A stretch of DNA of 64,000 bases, from the NCBI GenBank assembly GCA_937950315.1, contig CALFDU010000007.1, positions 1 to 64,000 of the forward strand, given 5' to 3'. Positions 54,550 through 63,522 of this stretch are shown one piece after another (the stretch's first letter is position 1; every line of letters begins with the position of its first letter). A model generated the notes under the pieces. The model searched no databases, was not told where the DNA came from, and saw only the letters and a program-made list of their open reading frames with translations. The DNA comes from an uncultured Saprospiraceae bacterium. Lineage in GTDB: Bacteria > Bacteroidota > Bacteroidia > Chitinophagales > Saprospiraceae. Both the position numbers and the translations under genes were made by a program.

Positions 54550-55172
54550 TTATCTTTGTTTGGTTGTTCCTTAAAGATATTGAGCTGGACTTCCTTGGAA
54601 TACTGACGAAAGGATTTTCTATGCTCAGGAGTCAATCCATTTTGAATAATTCCTTCGCGGTGGGACTTGGTTGGATAGCCTTTATTGGTAATCCATTGAT
54701 AGCTTGGATATTTTTTATCGAGCTTAACCATATAATTATCACGCGTCACTTTTGCCAATACACTGGCCGCTGCAATCGATAAATATTTATCATCGCCTTT
54801 GACTACTGTAATGTGTTGAACGTCTTTATAAGGAAGAAATTTATTGCCGTCAACCAATATCAATTCGGGATTGGTCTTTAGTTTTTTTAGCGCTTTATGC
54901 ATGGCGCGGACCGACGCCCATAAGATGTTATACTTGTCAATTTCCTTTGGGCTACATTTGGCGACAGCCCAAAAAAGAGCTTCTTCCTTAATTACTTCAG
55001 CCAACCTATTTCTCTGCTCTTCATTAAGTTTTTTGGAGTCACGAAGTTCTTTGTTTTTATATTTCTTGGGCAAGATGACCGCTGACGCAAATACAGGGCC
55101 TGCAAGACATCCACGACCTGCTTCATCACAACCGGCTTCTAATTTATCCTTGGTATGGCTAGACTTTAGCAT
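54546..55172 (-). CDS. rnhB: ribonuclease HII
   Basis: 208 residues, standard length. The catalytic acid set is present: Asp and Glu in AGCDEAGRGCLAG, Asp in LVDGNKF and Asp in AKVTRDNYM. It removes ribonucleotides and RNA from RNA-DNA hybrids. It lies 5 nt after the flippase-like gene and overlaps the symporter gene by 4 nt, so it is embedded in a membrane-protein operon, as housekeeping genes often are in this phylum. Confidence 0.95.
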   Translation of the reverse strand: MLKSSHTKDKLEAGCDEAGRGCLAGPVFASAVILPKKYKNKELRDSKKLNEEQRNRLAEVIKEEALFWAVAKCSPKEIDKYNILWASVRAMHKALKKLKTNPELILVDGNKFLPYKDVQHITVVKGDDKYLSIAAASVLAKVTRDNYMVKLDKKYPSYQWITNKGYPTKSHREGIIQNGLTPEHRKSFRQYSKEVQLNIFKEQPNKDK

Positions 55173-55177
55173 GGTGA

Positions 55178-56329
55178 TTATCTATTAGACATTCGTTTTT
55201 TATGAGCGTCTCTTCTCCTACGTACCCAAATTTTTCTAATCCAGTTGGGCACGATGATCAGACCGATAATAAGATAAGGATAATAGGTAATCAATCTCCA
55301 AATCAAAGCAACAATTGAAGATATTCCTTTGCTAATTACGTCCGAATAAAAATCACCAAAAAGTAATTCAGTAACACCTGATCCACCAGGCGTAGGACTA
55401 AATTGGGTGATGGAATGCATCATCTCTGACCGAGCATAAATCAAATATTGATCATACCAATCGGTTAGTGACAATCCCGTGAGTGCTGTAATGACAAAAT
55501 TGACAATCAAGAATCTGATAACCCAGATAATGAATGTGCTTACAAACACTTTTAAGTGCCATCCTAGTGTATGTGCCCTGAGCTCTTTAGAAGCGACAAC
55601 CATATCATCGGCGGTCTTGTTTATGCTCTCCTGCCATCGATTTAAAAAAGGCATTCTTCCAAAGAATCTTATCAGCTTTTGAATGATTGCCGGTTTGAAA
55701 ATTCCTGCCACAAAAACAATTCCGTAGAAAACTACAAAAAGATAAATAAGTGCAATCGTAAACCACCACACTCCCAAATCTGAAATAGTAAATGAGTCTG
55801 GTCGGATACTAATCGGGCCCAAAGTGAAAAACAATATCGGAATCGAAACAACAAAAAAGATGGTGTCCATCACTACAGCATATAGAACCAATGTGACAGT
55901 CCGTGCTGTTGATAATTTTTCCTGTGCCAACAAAAATAAACTTACTGCAGATCCACCTAAACTGGTCGGAGACACAGCTGAAGCAAATTCCCAAATAAAT
56001 GTAAGCTCTATGCTCTTGGACCACGAAAAAAAATTGTTTGATAAAATTCGGAGTCTATAGGCCAAAATGAGATGTCTTAAAATATAAAATCCAATCGCGA
56101 GCAAGGTGTAAATAAGGACCTTGCCTCCCCAATTGATTTTTCTAAATTCTTCTATTTCAAAACTACTCCATACCAAATACAAAAGAACACCAATTCCCAG
56201 GACCATCGGAATGACAATCTTGCTAGATTTTATGGAGTCCAAAACCTCTTTTTCCTCCTTTGCGTTCTCTATTTCTTGATTCTTGTTCAATACACTGAAT
56301 TCACGTCCAAAACTACAACTTTCGTTCAC
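55178..56329 (-). CDS. lysylphosphatidylglycerol synthase/flippase-like membrane protein (second copy in the window)
   Basis: 383 residues. A charged cytoplasmic N-terminus (about 35 residues) precedes about eight membrane segments. The family motif SPTPGGSGVTELLFG is clear near residue 315, with VSPTSLGGSAVSLFLL earlier. It is related to, but distinct from, the protein at 17148-18131, which lacks the PGGSG motif in this form. First gene of a four-gene overlapping operon; divergent from the flavin reductase, 52 bp apart. Confidence 0.82.
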   Translation of the reverse strand: MNESCSFGREFSVLNKNQEIENAKEEKEVLDSIKSSKIVIPMVLGIGVLLYLVWSSFEIEEFRKINWGGKVLIYTLLAIGFYILRHLILAYRLRILSNNFFSWSKSIELTFIWEFASAVSPTSLGGSAVSLFLLAQEKLSTARTVTLVLYAVVMDTIFFVVSIPILFFTLGPISIRPDSFTISDLGVWWFTIALIYLFVVFYGIVFVAGIFKPAIIQKLIRFFGRMPFLNRWQESINKTADDMVVASKELRAHTLGWHLKVFVSTFIIWVIRFLIVNFVITALTGLSLTDWYDQYLIYARSEMMHSITQFSPTPGGSGVTELLFGDFYSDVISKGISSIVALIWRLITYYPYLIIGLIIVPNWIRKIWVRRRRDAHKKRMSNR

Positions 56330-56381
56330 TTAAAACCCATAACCAGGTAAATGGTTAATATTGTGAATCAAATAATTCTAT

Positions 56382-57098
56382 ATGCCTCGTTGGATTGATG
56401 CCAAATTGATAAAAACAGTCGACAGATCAGATACAACCAAGAGCTTTTTTCTCGAGCTCAAGGGAGTTGATCTATTTGAGTTTTCAGCAGGTCAATTTAT
56501 CACCCTTGATCTCCCTATCGGAGAAAAAAGACTTGACCGATGGAGGAGTTATTCCATCGCCAATCCACCAGATGGGTCAAATATTGTGGAATTGGTCATT
56601 GTTAAGGTGCCTTTCGGCAAAGCAACCACCTATTTATTTGAAAAGTGTGTTCCAGGCGATGTCTTTAAATTAAAAGGACCAGGTGGTGTATTCTGCCTTC
56701 CAAAGGAGATCAAAAATGACTTGGTTTTTATCTGTACTGGTACAGGTGTTGCTCCTTTCAGAAGCATGACCTGGGATATCAAAAACAACCAGAAAGCACA
56801 CCAGAAAATTGACCTTATTTTCGGGACTAGGACGGCCTCTGGAATCTTATATCTTGAAGAATGGGAAGAGTTGAAGGAAAAGATGGAGAATTTTGACTTT
56901 TCTATCGCACTTTCTCGTGAAGAATATAAAGGCTATCAGGGCTATGTTCATACTATATATCAGGAAAAATTCAAAGAAGTAAAGGCCAATCGAACCTTCT
57001 TTTTGTGTGGTTGGCAGAATATGGTTGATGAGGCCAAAGCCAAGTTGCTTGAAATGGGTTATGTAGAAGATCAGATTGTCGAGGAGTTGTATGGCTAA
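56382..57098 (+). CDS. FAD/NAD(P)-binding oxidoreductase (ferredoxin-NADP reductase type)
   Basis: 238 residues. The FAD-binding barrel carries RWRSYSIANPP (the RxYS motif) and GPGGVFCLP, and the pyridine nucleotide domain carries FICTGTGVAPFRSM and the terminal FLCGWQNMVDEAKAKL. There is no attached ferredoxin or globin domain, so it probably transfers electrons between NAD(P)H and a separate carrier. Monocistronic by position. Confidence 0.9.
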   Translation: MPRWIDAKLIKTVDRSDTTKSFFLELKGVDLFEFSAGQFITLDLPIGEKRLDRWRSYSIANPPDGSNIVELVIVKVPFGKATTYLFEKCVPGDVFKLKGPGGVFCLPKEIKNDLVFICTGTGVAPFRSMTWDIKNNQKAHQKIDLIFGTRTASGILYLEEWEELKEKMENFDFSIALSREEYKGYQGYVHTIYQEKFKEVKANRTFFLCGWQNMVDEAKAKLLEMGYVEDQIVEELYG

Positions 57099-57319
57099 GA
57101 CCACCTTTCCGATTGGTTTCTTCTAATAGAAAAGTAGAATATCTCACACTTATAAGTATTCAACTTAGTCTCTAAGTCCACAACTTAAATGAAACAAACA
57201 TAGCTTGTTAAATTGGAAAGCCTCAAATAACTAAAACTGAGGAATATTGCTGTCTGTCTGCCAAACTACGAAATCTGTCGTATTTTGTCGTTTTTCCCGT
57301 TCTGAGTCCTATATTTTAT

Positions 57320-57327
57320 TAATTTTG
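57320..57327 (+). promoter_or_regulatory. -7 promoter element (TAATTTTG) for the DUF2723 operon
   Basis: Exact TAnnTTTG match 36 nt before the ATG at 57364. Upstream, TACGA-N6-TCGTA and a repeated ATTTTGTCG motif (57267-57329) could be an operator. The remainder of the 265-bp spacer 57099-57363 shows nothing else convincing. Confidence 0.4.
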
Positions 57328-57363
57328 TCGAGTAAATAGCTTTTTATCACCTCATTTCATAGG

Positions 57364-60300
57364 ATGAATTCATTTAATCAAGTAAAGAAAATTAGTAGTT
57401 GGGCTGTATTTATCATAGCAGCTGTTGTTTACTACTTTTCAGCGGAACGAACAGGAAGTCTCTGGGACTGTGGGGAGTTCATTTTAGGAGCTTATAAACT
57501 GGAGGTTGTTCACCCACCAGGGGCGCCTTTGTTTATGATCATAGGAAGACTATTTACATGGTTGGGATCTCTTCTTTCGGACGACCCAGCCAACATTGCG
57601 TTTGCAGTTAACTTGATGTCAAGTTTGGCTACTGCTTTTACCGCTTTTTTCGTTGCCCAGACTACCATGTTCTTTGGAAAGTTGACCATGATAGGCCGAG
57701 ACAAGACGCCTTCAGGTGCAGAAAATATTGCATTGGGATTTGCTGGTCTTGCAGCGGGTTTAGCAACAGCGTTTTCATCTTCTATTTGGTTTTCAGCTGT
57801 TGAAGGAGAAGTATATGCCATGTCAACCATGTTTACTGCCATGACTTTCTGGGCTGCATCCAAATGGTACAGCATGCCTGATTCGGGAAAAACAGACAGA
57901 TGGCTGGTTTTGGTATTATATATGGGTGGTTTATCAATCGGAGTTCACTTATTAAGTTTACTGACATTCCCGGCCATTGCATTGATGTACTATTTCAAAA
58001 AGTATGATAAGGTTACGATTCCAGGATTGGCAGCTTCATTTTTAAGTGGTGCAGCAATTGTATATTTTATTCAGAAAGTTGTCATTGTGGGAATACCGAC
58101 GCTTTGGAAAAATCTAGAGTTGGCGGCAGTGAATGGAATGGGTATGCCTATACATTCTGGAATGGTACTAACCATATTGATTTTAGGTGCTTTGGCTTTT
58201 ACATTATTAAGAGCATCTCATGGAAAAAGTATTGTTGTACCTGCTGCGATATTGTTGGGCATTATGTTGTTCAATTTATTCCCATATGACCTACCTGCTT
58301 TTTCAGGTTTCGGATCAAAATTAATCGGAATACTTGCTGCTGGTTCTCTTTTCTTATTAAAGAAAAATCTAAGGCTTCTAAATATACTTACTGTAGCTGC
58401 TATATTAATTTCAATTGGTTTTTCAACCATTGGAGTGATCGTCATCAGAGCGAATGCAGATACGCCGATCAACATGAATGTGCCGAGTGATGCACTTAGG
58501 TTATTGCCTTACTTAAACAGAGAGCAGTACGGTGAAAGAGCATTGATCTACGGACCTACTTTTGATAAAGCTCCTTCTGATCTGTCTAGAGTAGATAGAT
58601 ATGGTAGAGTTGGTGATAGATATGAAATCGTTGATGAGAAACTTGATTACGTCTATGCAGCAAAAGATAAAATGTTGTTGCCAAGAATTGGTCATTCAGA
58701 TGGTCCAAGACCTGAGTTACACAAACAATGGTACAAGTCTATTTATGGAGAAGACTTGAGAGGCGAACCAGGATTTGGATACAACTTAAGGTACATGATG
58801 AAGTACCAAGTTGGATGGATGTACTGGAGATATTTCTTTTGGAATTTTGCTGGAAAGCAAAATGGAAAACAAGGGTATTATTCTTGGGATGTCAGTGATG
58901 GTAACTGGCTCAGTGGAATCAAACCATATGATGAAGCCAGGTTGCACAATATGAGTGCCTTAACAGACTCAATGAAAAACAACAAAGCATTTAATAAATA
59001 TTATATGCTACCAGTCATTTTTGGAATCTTCGGACTATTCTTCTTATTTACCAATAGTCCCAAAAACTTTTCCATATTGGCACTATTGTTCTTTATTACA
59101 GGACTAGGAATTATTCTCTATTCCAATCAGCCTCCAAACGAACCCCGTGAAAGAGATTATGTATTGGTGGGCTCCTTCTTCACCTATTGTATGTTTATCG
59201 GAATGGGTGTACTCGCCGTGTTCCAGATGCTAAGAAACATGGTTAAGTTGGATGGAAAAATGTCTGCTGTCATTGCGGGAGTTCTAATCATGATCGCTCC
59301 CCTATTGATGGGTTTCCAAAACTTTGATGACCATAGTAGAATGAAAAATTATGGTTCAAGAGATTACGCAGCCAACTTCCTAAACTCGGTAGATGAAAAC
59401 AGTATCATCTTTACCTATGGTGACAATGATACCTACCCTCTTTGGTATGCACAAGAAGTAGAAAACATCAGAAGAGATGTAAGGGTGGTAAACCTTAGTT
59501 TGATTGCTGTAGATTGGTACATTGAAAAACTTAGAAATAAGGTCAATGATTCTGCTCCTATCAAACTTACTTTAGACACAGAAGCTTATAGAGGTAAAAA
59601 CAGAAACCAAGTTTTCTTCTTTAATCCGGAGAATAAAAATGACCAAGAGTTTAATACTCCTAGAAATGTGTTCAGGGAATTGTCTTTCATTGGCAATCCA
59701 AAAAACAATATTCAAGGCCAGACCATCATGAGGTCAAGAAATATGATTTTACCTCTTGATGTAAACAAGATGGTATCCAATGGTCTTTGGTCAAAAATAG
59801 ATTCAAATACCATAGATCAGATTGCTTTCAAACTTCCAAAGAAAGGATATATCACCAAAGATGAATTGGCAGTAATGGATTTGGTTTCTTCCAATATTCA
59901 AGAACGTGCCATCTACTTTGCTGTGACTTGTAACAATGAAAAATTGTTGGGACTGAATGATTACATGCAACTAGAAGGATTGGCTCTTAGACTGATTCCT
60001 GAAAAGAATCAAGGAGCAAGAAATTTATCCATTTACGGAAGTGGAAAAGTGGCTGAAGAAAAGTTGTACAACAATGTCATGAACAAGTGGGCATGGGGGA
60101 ACTTTGACAAAGAAGAAACTTTTGTAGAGGACAGTTATGGTGCAGAGTTGCAAGCCATGCGTATAGTTATGATGCGAGCGGCCAACGAGTTTGCCAAAAA
60201 AGGTGATGATAAGAAGGCGGCAGATTTGGCTAAGAAATATTTTGAAGCTTTCCCGCATTTTAATTTCACCTATGATGAAAGTATCACTCCATTCTTAAAT

Positions 60301-60555
60301 GTACTTGTAAGTACAGGAGAGTATGAAGAGGCCAAAAAACATACAAGGATTCTTGCCAATGAACTTGCTCAACGAATGGTCTTCTACGACTCACTCGATG
60401 AAAATGACTTCCAAAGTTTCAAACAAGATTTTCAATACGGCGTTGGTGGCATTAAAGATGTTATGGACGTTGCAAAAAAAGTTCAAGACCCTAGCTTCTT
60501 AGGAGAAATGAATGCCTTGGTGGGCCAGTTTGATATAAGAAGCATCAAAGACTAA
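57364..60555 (+). CDS. DUF2723 membrane protein (PMT-like)
   Basis: 1063 residues. The first ~540 residues hold about a dozen membrane segments and the family opening SLWDCGEFILGAY followed by EVVHPPGAPLF; the Asp/Glu-His pattern in the first loop resembles protein O-mannosyltransferase-type enzymes. A second membrane block spans about 545-660, and the soluble C-terminal part ends in TPR-like helices. DUF2723 proteins are candidates for glycosyl transfer to exported proteins or lipids, not proven. First gene of an operon with rpiB (2-nt gap) and an M28 peptidase. Confidence 0.85.
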   Translation: MNSFNQVKKISSWAVFIIAAVVYYFSAERTGSLWDCGEFILGAYKLEVVHPPGAPLFMIIGRLFTWLGSLLSDDPANIAFAVNLMSSLATAFTAFFVAQTTMFFGKLTMIGRDKTPSGAENIALGFAGLAAGLATAFSSSIWFSAVEGEVYAMSTMFTAMTFWAASKWYSMPDSGKTDRWLVLVLYMGGLSIGVHLLSLLTFPAIALMYYFKKYDKVTIPGLAASFLSGAAIVYFIQKVVIVGIPTLWKNLELAAVNGMGMPIHSGMVLTILILGALAFTLLRASHGKSIVVPAAILLGIMLFNLFPYDLPAFSGFGSKLIGILAAGSLFLLKKNLRLLNILTVAAILISIGFSTIGVIVIRANADTPINMNVPSDALRLLPYLNREQYGERALIYGPTFDKAPSDLSRVDRYGRVGDRYEIVDEKLDYVYAAKDKMLLPRIGHSDGPRPELHKQWYKSIYGEDLRGEPGFGYNLRYMMKYQVGWMYWRYFFWNFAGKQNGKQGYYSWDVSDGNWLSGIKPYDEARLHNMSALTDSMKNNKAFNKYYMLPVIFGIFGLFFLFTNSPKNFSILALLFFITGLGIILYSNQPPNEPRERDYVLVGSFFTYCMFIGMGVLAVFQMLRNMVKLDGKMSAVIAGVLIMIAPLLMGFQNFDDHSRMKNYGSRDYAANFLNSVDENSIIFTYGDNDTYPLWYAQEVENIRRDVRVVNLSLIAVDWYIEKLRNKVNDSAPIKLTLDTEAYRGKNRNQVFFFNPENKNDQEFNTPRNVFRELSFIGNPKNNIQGQTIMRSRNMILPLDVNKMVSNGLWSKIDSNTIDQIAFKLPKKGYITKDELAVMDLVSSNIQERAIYFAVTCNNEKLLGLNDYMQLEGLALRLIPEKNQGARNLSIYGSGKVAEEKLYNNVMNKWAWGNFDKEETFVEDSYGAELQAMRIVMMRAANEFAKKGDDKKAADLAKKYFEAFPHFNFTYDESITPFLNVLVSTGEYEEAKKHTRILANELAQRMVFYDSLDENDFQSFKQDFQYGVGGIKDVMDVAKKVQDPSFLGEMNALVGQFDIRSIKD

Positions 60556-60557
60556 AA

Positions 60558-60986
60558 ATGAAAATAGCTATAGGAGGGGACCATGCAGGTTTCTCTTACA
60601 AAAAGGAAATAAAAAAATACTTGGAAGACAAGGGTCATGAGGTAAGTGATTACGGAACTGACTCCTTGGAATCTACCGACTATCCTGATTATGCACATCC
60701 ACTTTCTGAAAGCGTTGAGAACCAAAGCAATGAGCTAGGTGTTCTTATATGTGGATCAGGAAATGGAGTATGTATGACAGCCAACAAACACCAAAAAGTG
60801 CGTGCTGCACTATGCTGGAATACACAAATCGCATTCCTTTCTCGTTTGCACAATGATGCCAATGTTATCTGCATTCCAGCAAGATTTGTTGCATTAGAAT
60901 TGGCCTATGAAATGGTTGACATGTTTTTAGATACAAAGTTTGAAGCAGGTCGTCATGAAAGAAGGGTAAACAAAATATGCTTATAA
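60558..60986 (+). CDS. rpiB: ribose-5-phosphate isomerase B
   Basis: 142 residues. The opening KIAIGGDHAGFSYKKEI and DYGTDSLESTDYPDYAH are family hallmarks; the catalytic Cys is in LICGSGNGVCMTANK. It interconverts ribose-5-phosphate and ribulose-5-phosphate. Translationally close to the DUF2723 gene (2 nt) and to the peptidase gene (9 nt). Confidence 0.95.
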   Translation: MKIAIGGDHAGFSYKKEIKKYLEDKGHEVSDYGTDSLESTDYPDYAHPLSESVENQSNELGVLICGSGNGVCMTANKHQKVRAALCWNTQIAFLSRLHNDANVICIPARFVALELAYEMVDMFLDTKFEAGRHERRVNKICL

Positions 60987-60995
60987 AATAAACAC

Positions 60996-62609
60996 ATGAA
61001 ATACCTCTCCCTAATTGTAATTTGTCTTTTGACAATCAACACTAACTATGCTCAATATGTTAGTCATATTCAAGAACCAGATACGACCAAGGCCCTCTTG
61101 AATGACATGAACGATCCAAGAATAAAATTTGCGAATTCCATCACTGGAGAAGACATCAAAGCGCACTTAAGTGTGATCGCTTCAGATGAATATGAAGGAA
61201 GAGAAACAGGAGAAAAAGGTAACGATATGGCCGCAGATTATATCGCTGCTCAATTTAAAAAAATGGGTCTTGCAACTACTGAAGGATCGTATTTTCAACC
61301 GGTCGTATTTTCGTCAACGGGATGGAATGATACAGAGATTTATGTCAACGGCGAGCGATTCAAACATCTATGGGATTATCTAGCATATCCTGTTTCATAT
61401 GAAAACATGCAAGACTTTTCATCAGAAGAAGTCATGTTTATGGGATATGGAATTGATGATTCAAGATATTCTGACTACGCAGGAAAATCTGTACAAGGAA
61501 AAGTAGTAATGATTTATTTGGGCGAACCAATGATCAATGAAACGACATCAAGACTAACAGGAACTGCAGAATTATCCGATTGGTCCACCTCTGTTGATAA
61601 AAAATTGGCTGTAGCAAAAGCAAAAGGAGCCAAGCTGGTTTTGTTGGTTTCTAATGACCTGAAAGGTTTCTTAATGGAAAACAGAAAATACCTTTTGGGT
61701 GGTTCGCTTCAGCTTGGAGATAAAAGAGAAGAAATGGGAAGAATGCCAGCACATGCCTATGTCTCGACTACACTTGCTGAAGCCATCATAGGATCTAAAA
61801 AAGCTAAAGTAACCAAGGTTGTTAAAAAAATTGCCAAGAAAGGAAAAAGCAAAGGAGTTAAGCTAAAAACAGATTTCAAAGGTGAATTTGATAATTACTT
61901 AAACTTACTGGAAGGAAGAAATGTGCTTGGGTTTATAGAGGGCTCAGATTTAAAAGAAGAAGTCATTGTTGTCTCTGCACACTACGATCATTTAGGCAAA
62001 AGAGGAAATGATATTTTCAATGGAGCAGATGACAATGGATCTGGAACAAGTACTGTACTAGATATTGCTCAAGCTTTTAAGCTTGCAAAAGAGGCTGGTA
62101 ATGGACCAAGAAGAAGCCTCCTCTTCTTATTGGTAACTGGAGAGGAAAAAGGATTGTTGGGGTCACAATGGTACGCAGAAAACCCAACCGTTCCTATCGA
62201 AAACATTGTAGCGGATGTAAATGTAGATATGATAGGAAGAATCGATGATGAACACACTGATGGCAATTATGTATATGTAATTGGTTCAGATAGATTGAGT
62301 ACAGATCTTCATAAAATCAATGAAGAAGCCAACAACAATTACACACAAATGGCATTGGATTATACTTACAATTCTGAAGAGGATCCAAACAGATATTACT
62401 ATCGTTCTGATCATTATAACTTTGCCGTAAGAGGGATTCCTGCCATTTTCTTTTTCAGTGGAGTACACAAAGATTATCACAGACCAAGTGATACTATTGA
62501 GAAAATATTATTTGATAAAGTTGAAAAAACAGGGCGTTTGATATTCCACACTACTTGGGAATTGGCCAACAGAGATGAAAGAATCATTGTTGATGGTATT
62601 CAACCATAA
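60996..62609 (+). CDS. M28 family zinc peptidase, secreted
   Basis: 537 residues with a signal peptide ending NYAQY. A PA-type insert occupies about residues 115-290, interrupting the peptidase as in many aminopeptidases of the family. Zinc ligands are recognisable: SAHYDHLG (H329, D331), NGADDNGSG, TGEEKGLLGS, VNVDMIGRI and the final His in VHKDYHRPSDT. It should cleave N-terminal residues from peptides outside the cytoplasm. No T9SS sorting domain is seen. Last gene of the operon, followed by a terminator. Confidence 0.92.
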   Translation: MKYLSLIVICLLTINTNYAQYVSHIQEPDTTKALLNDMNDPRIKFANSITGEDIKAHLSVIASDEYEGRETGEKGNDMAADYIAAQFKKMGLATTEGSYFQPVVFSSTGWNDTEIYVNGERFKHLWDYLAYPVSYENMQDFSSEEVMFMGYGIDDSRYSDYAGKSVQGKVVMIYLGEPMINETTSRLTGTAELSDWSTSVDKKLAVAKAKGAKLVLLVSNDLKGFLMENRKYLLGGSLQLGDKREEMGRMPAHAYVSTTLAEAIIGSKKAKVTKVVKKIAKKGKSKGVKLKTDFKGEFDNYLNLLEGRNVLGFIEGSDLKEEVIVVSAHYDHLGKRGNDIFNGADDNGSGTSTVLDIAQAFKLAKEAGNGPRRSLLFLLVTGEEKGLLGSQWYAENPTVPIENIVADVNVDMIGRIDDEHTDGNYVYVIGSDRLSTDLHKINEEANNNYTQMALDYTYNSEEDPNRYYYRSDHYNFAVRGIPAIFFFSGVHKDYHRPSDTIEKILFDKVEKTGRLIFHTTWELANRDERIIVDGIQP

Positions 62610-62626
62610 TAGAGAAAAATAACAAT

Positions 62627-62662
62627 AAAAAAGGCGCCTGGAGTAATTTAGGTGCCTTTTTT
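62627..62662 (+). terminator. intrinsic terminator after the M28 peptidase gene
   Basis: AAAAAAGGCGCCT pairs with AGGTGCCTTTTTT around a 10-nt loop, with an A-tract before and a U-tract after. It ends the DUF2723-rpiB-peptidase transcript 18 nt past the stop. Confidence 0.88.
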
Positions 62663-62830
62663 ATTTGAATTGCACCAATGAACCAAAAATCTATTTCTAT
62701 GTTTTACCTATGACTTTCTTATCGAGAATAAGGATTATTCAAACACATACACGTAAGCAAATTCTTTTATTTTGAAAATGCCTTCAAGATTAATTCTTTC
62801 CTATCTTTAAGTAACTTTAAAACACCTTCA

Positions 62831-63517
62831 ATGAATGCTATAGTTATCGACGACAATCCAATGCATCAGCTCGAATTAGAAGTATTACTCGATCAAAATA
62901 GCCTAGATGTTATTGGGAAATTTGATAATTGTGAGGATGCTGATGAATTTATTTCTTCCAATAATGTTGACTTAATTATTCTTGACTTGTTTATCCAAAA
63001 TGTCAATGAAGGAATCCAGTTTGCCAAAAAAATCTACGATAAAAAAATTCCTTATATCGTATGTACGAGTTTTCCATACAAAGAGTTACCCCAAGAACTA
63101 ATCAAATTAAAAGCAAACGGAATTTTAGTAAAACCCATAAATGAGCATTTGTTTTCTTTTGAAATAGAAAAAATAAAAGCAAAAAATGTAGATGCCGAAT
63201 TAAAGGAAAATTATATAGTAATAAAAGAGAAAAAGAGTTTTCTCAAGTTATCATACAATGAAATTTCTCATCTTATAGTTGAAGGAAATTACTCTGTGAT
63301 CTTTACCAAGGATAGAAGGTATGTCTTAAAAAAGTCACTCAGAAAAATATCATCAGATTTACCAGCAAATACCTTTGTTCAGATCAACCGGAGTACAATT
63401 GTAAACATCAACTCCATCAAGCAAGCCAATTTAATTAGAAATAAAATCTCATTAAATATTGGTACTGATTTCCCAGTTGGACAAAAGTTTCTCAAACCAC
63501 TTAAAGTAATCCTGTAG
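62831..63517 (+). CDS. LytTR-family response regulator
   Basis: 228 residues. The receiver domain has the acidic pocket at D7/D8, the phosphoacceptor D52 (IILDLFIQN) and K101 (ILVKPINE). A LytTR DNA-binding domain covers about 130-228 (LSYNEISHLIVEGNYSVIF; TFVQINRSTIVNINSI). It should regulate transcription in answer to a sensor kinase. The partial histidine kinase lies convergent 5 bp away and may be the partner. The regulon is unknown. Confidence 0.92.
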   Translation: MNAIVIDDNPMHQLELEVLLDQNSLDVIGKFDNCEDADEFISSNNVDLIILDLFIQNVNEGIQFAKKIYDKKIPYIVCTSFPYKELPQELIKLKANGILVKPINEHLFSFEIEKIKAKNVDAELKENYIVIKEKKSFLKLSYNEISHLIVEGNYSVIFTKDRRYVLKKSLRKISSDLPANTFVQINRSTIVNINSIKQANLIRNKISLNIGTDFPVGQKFLKPLKVIL

Positions 63518-63522
63518 TTTTA

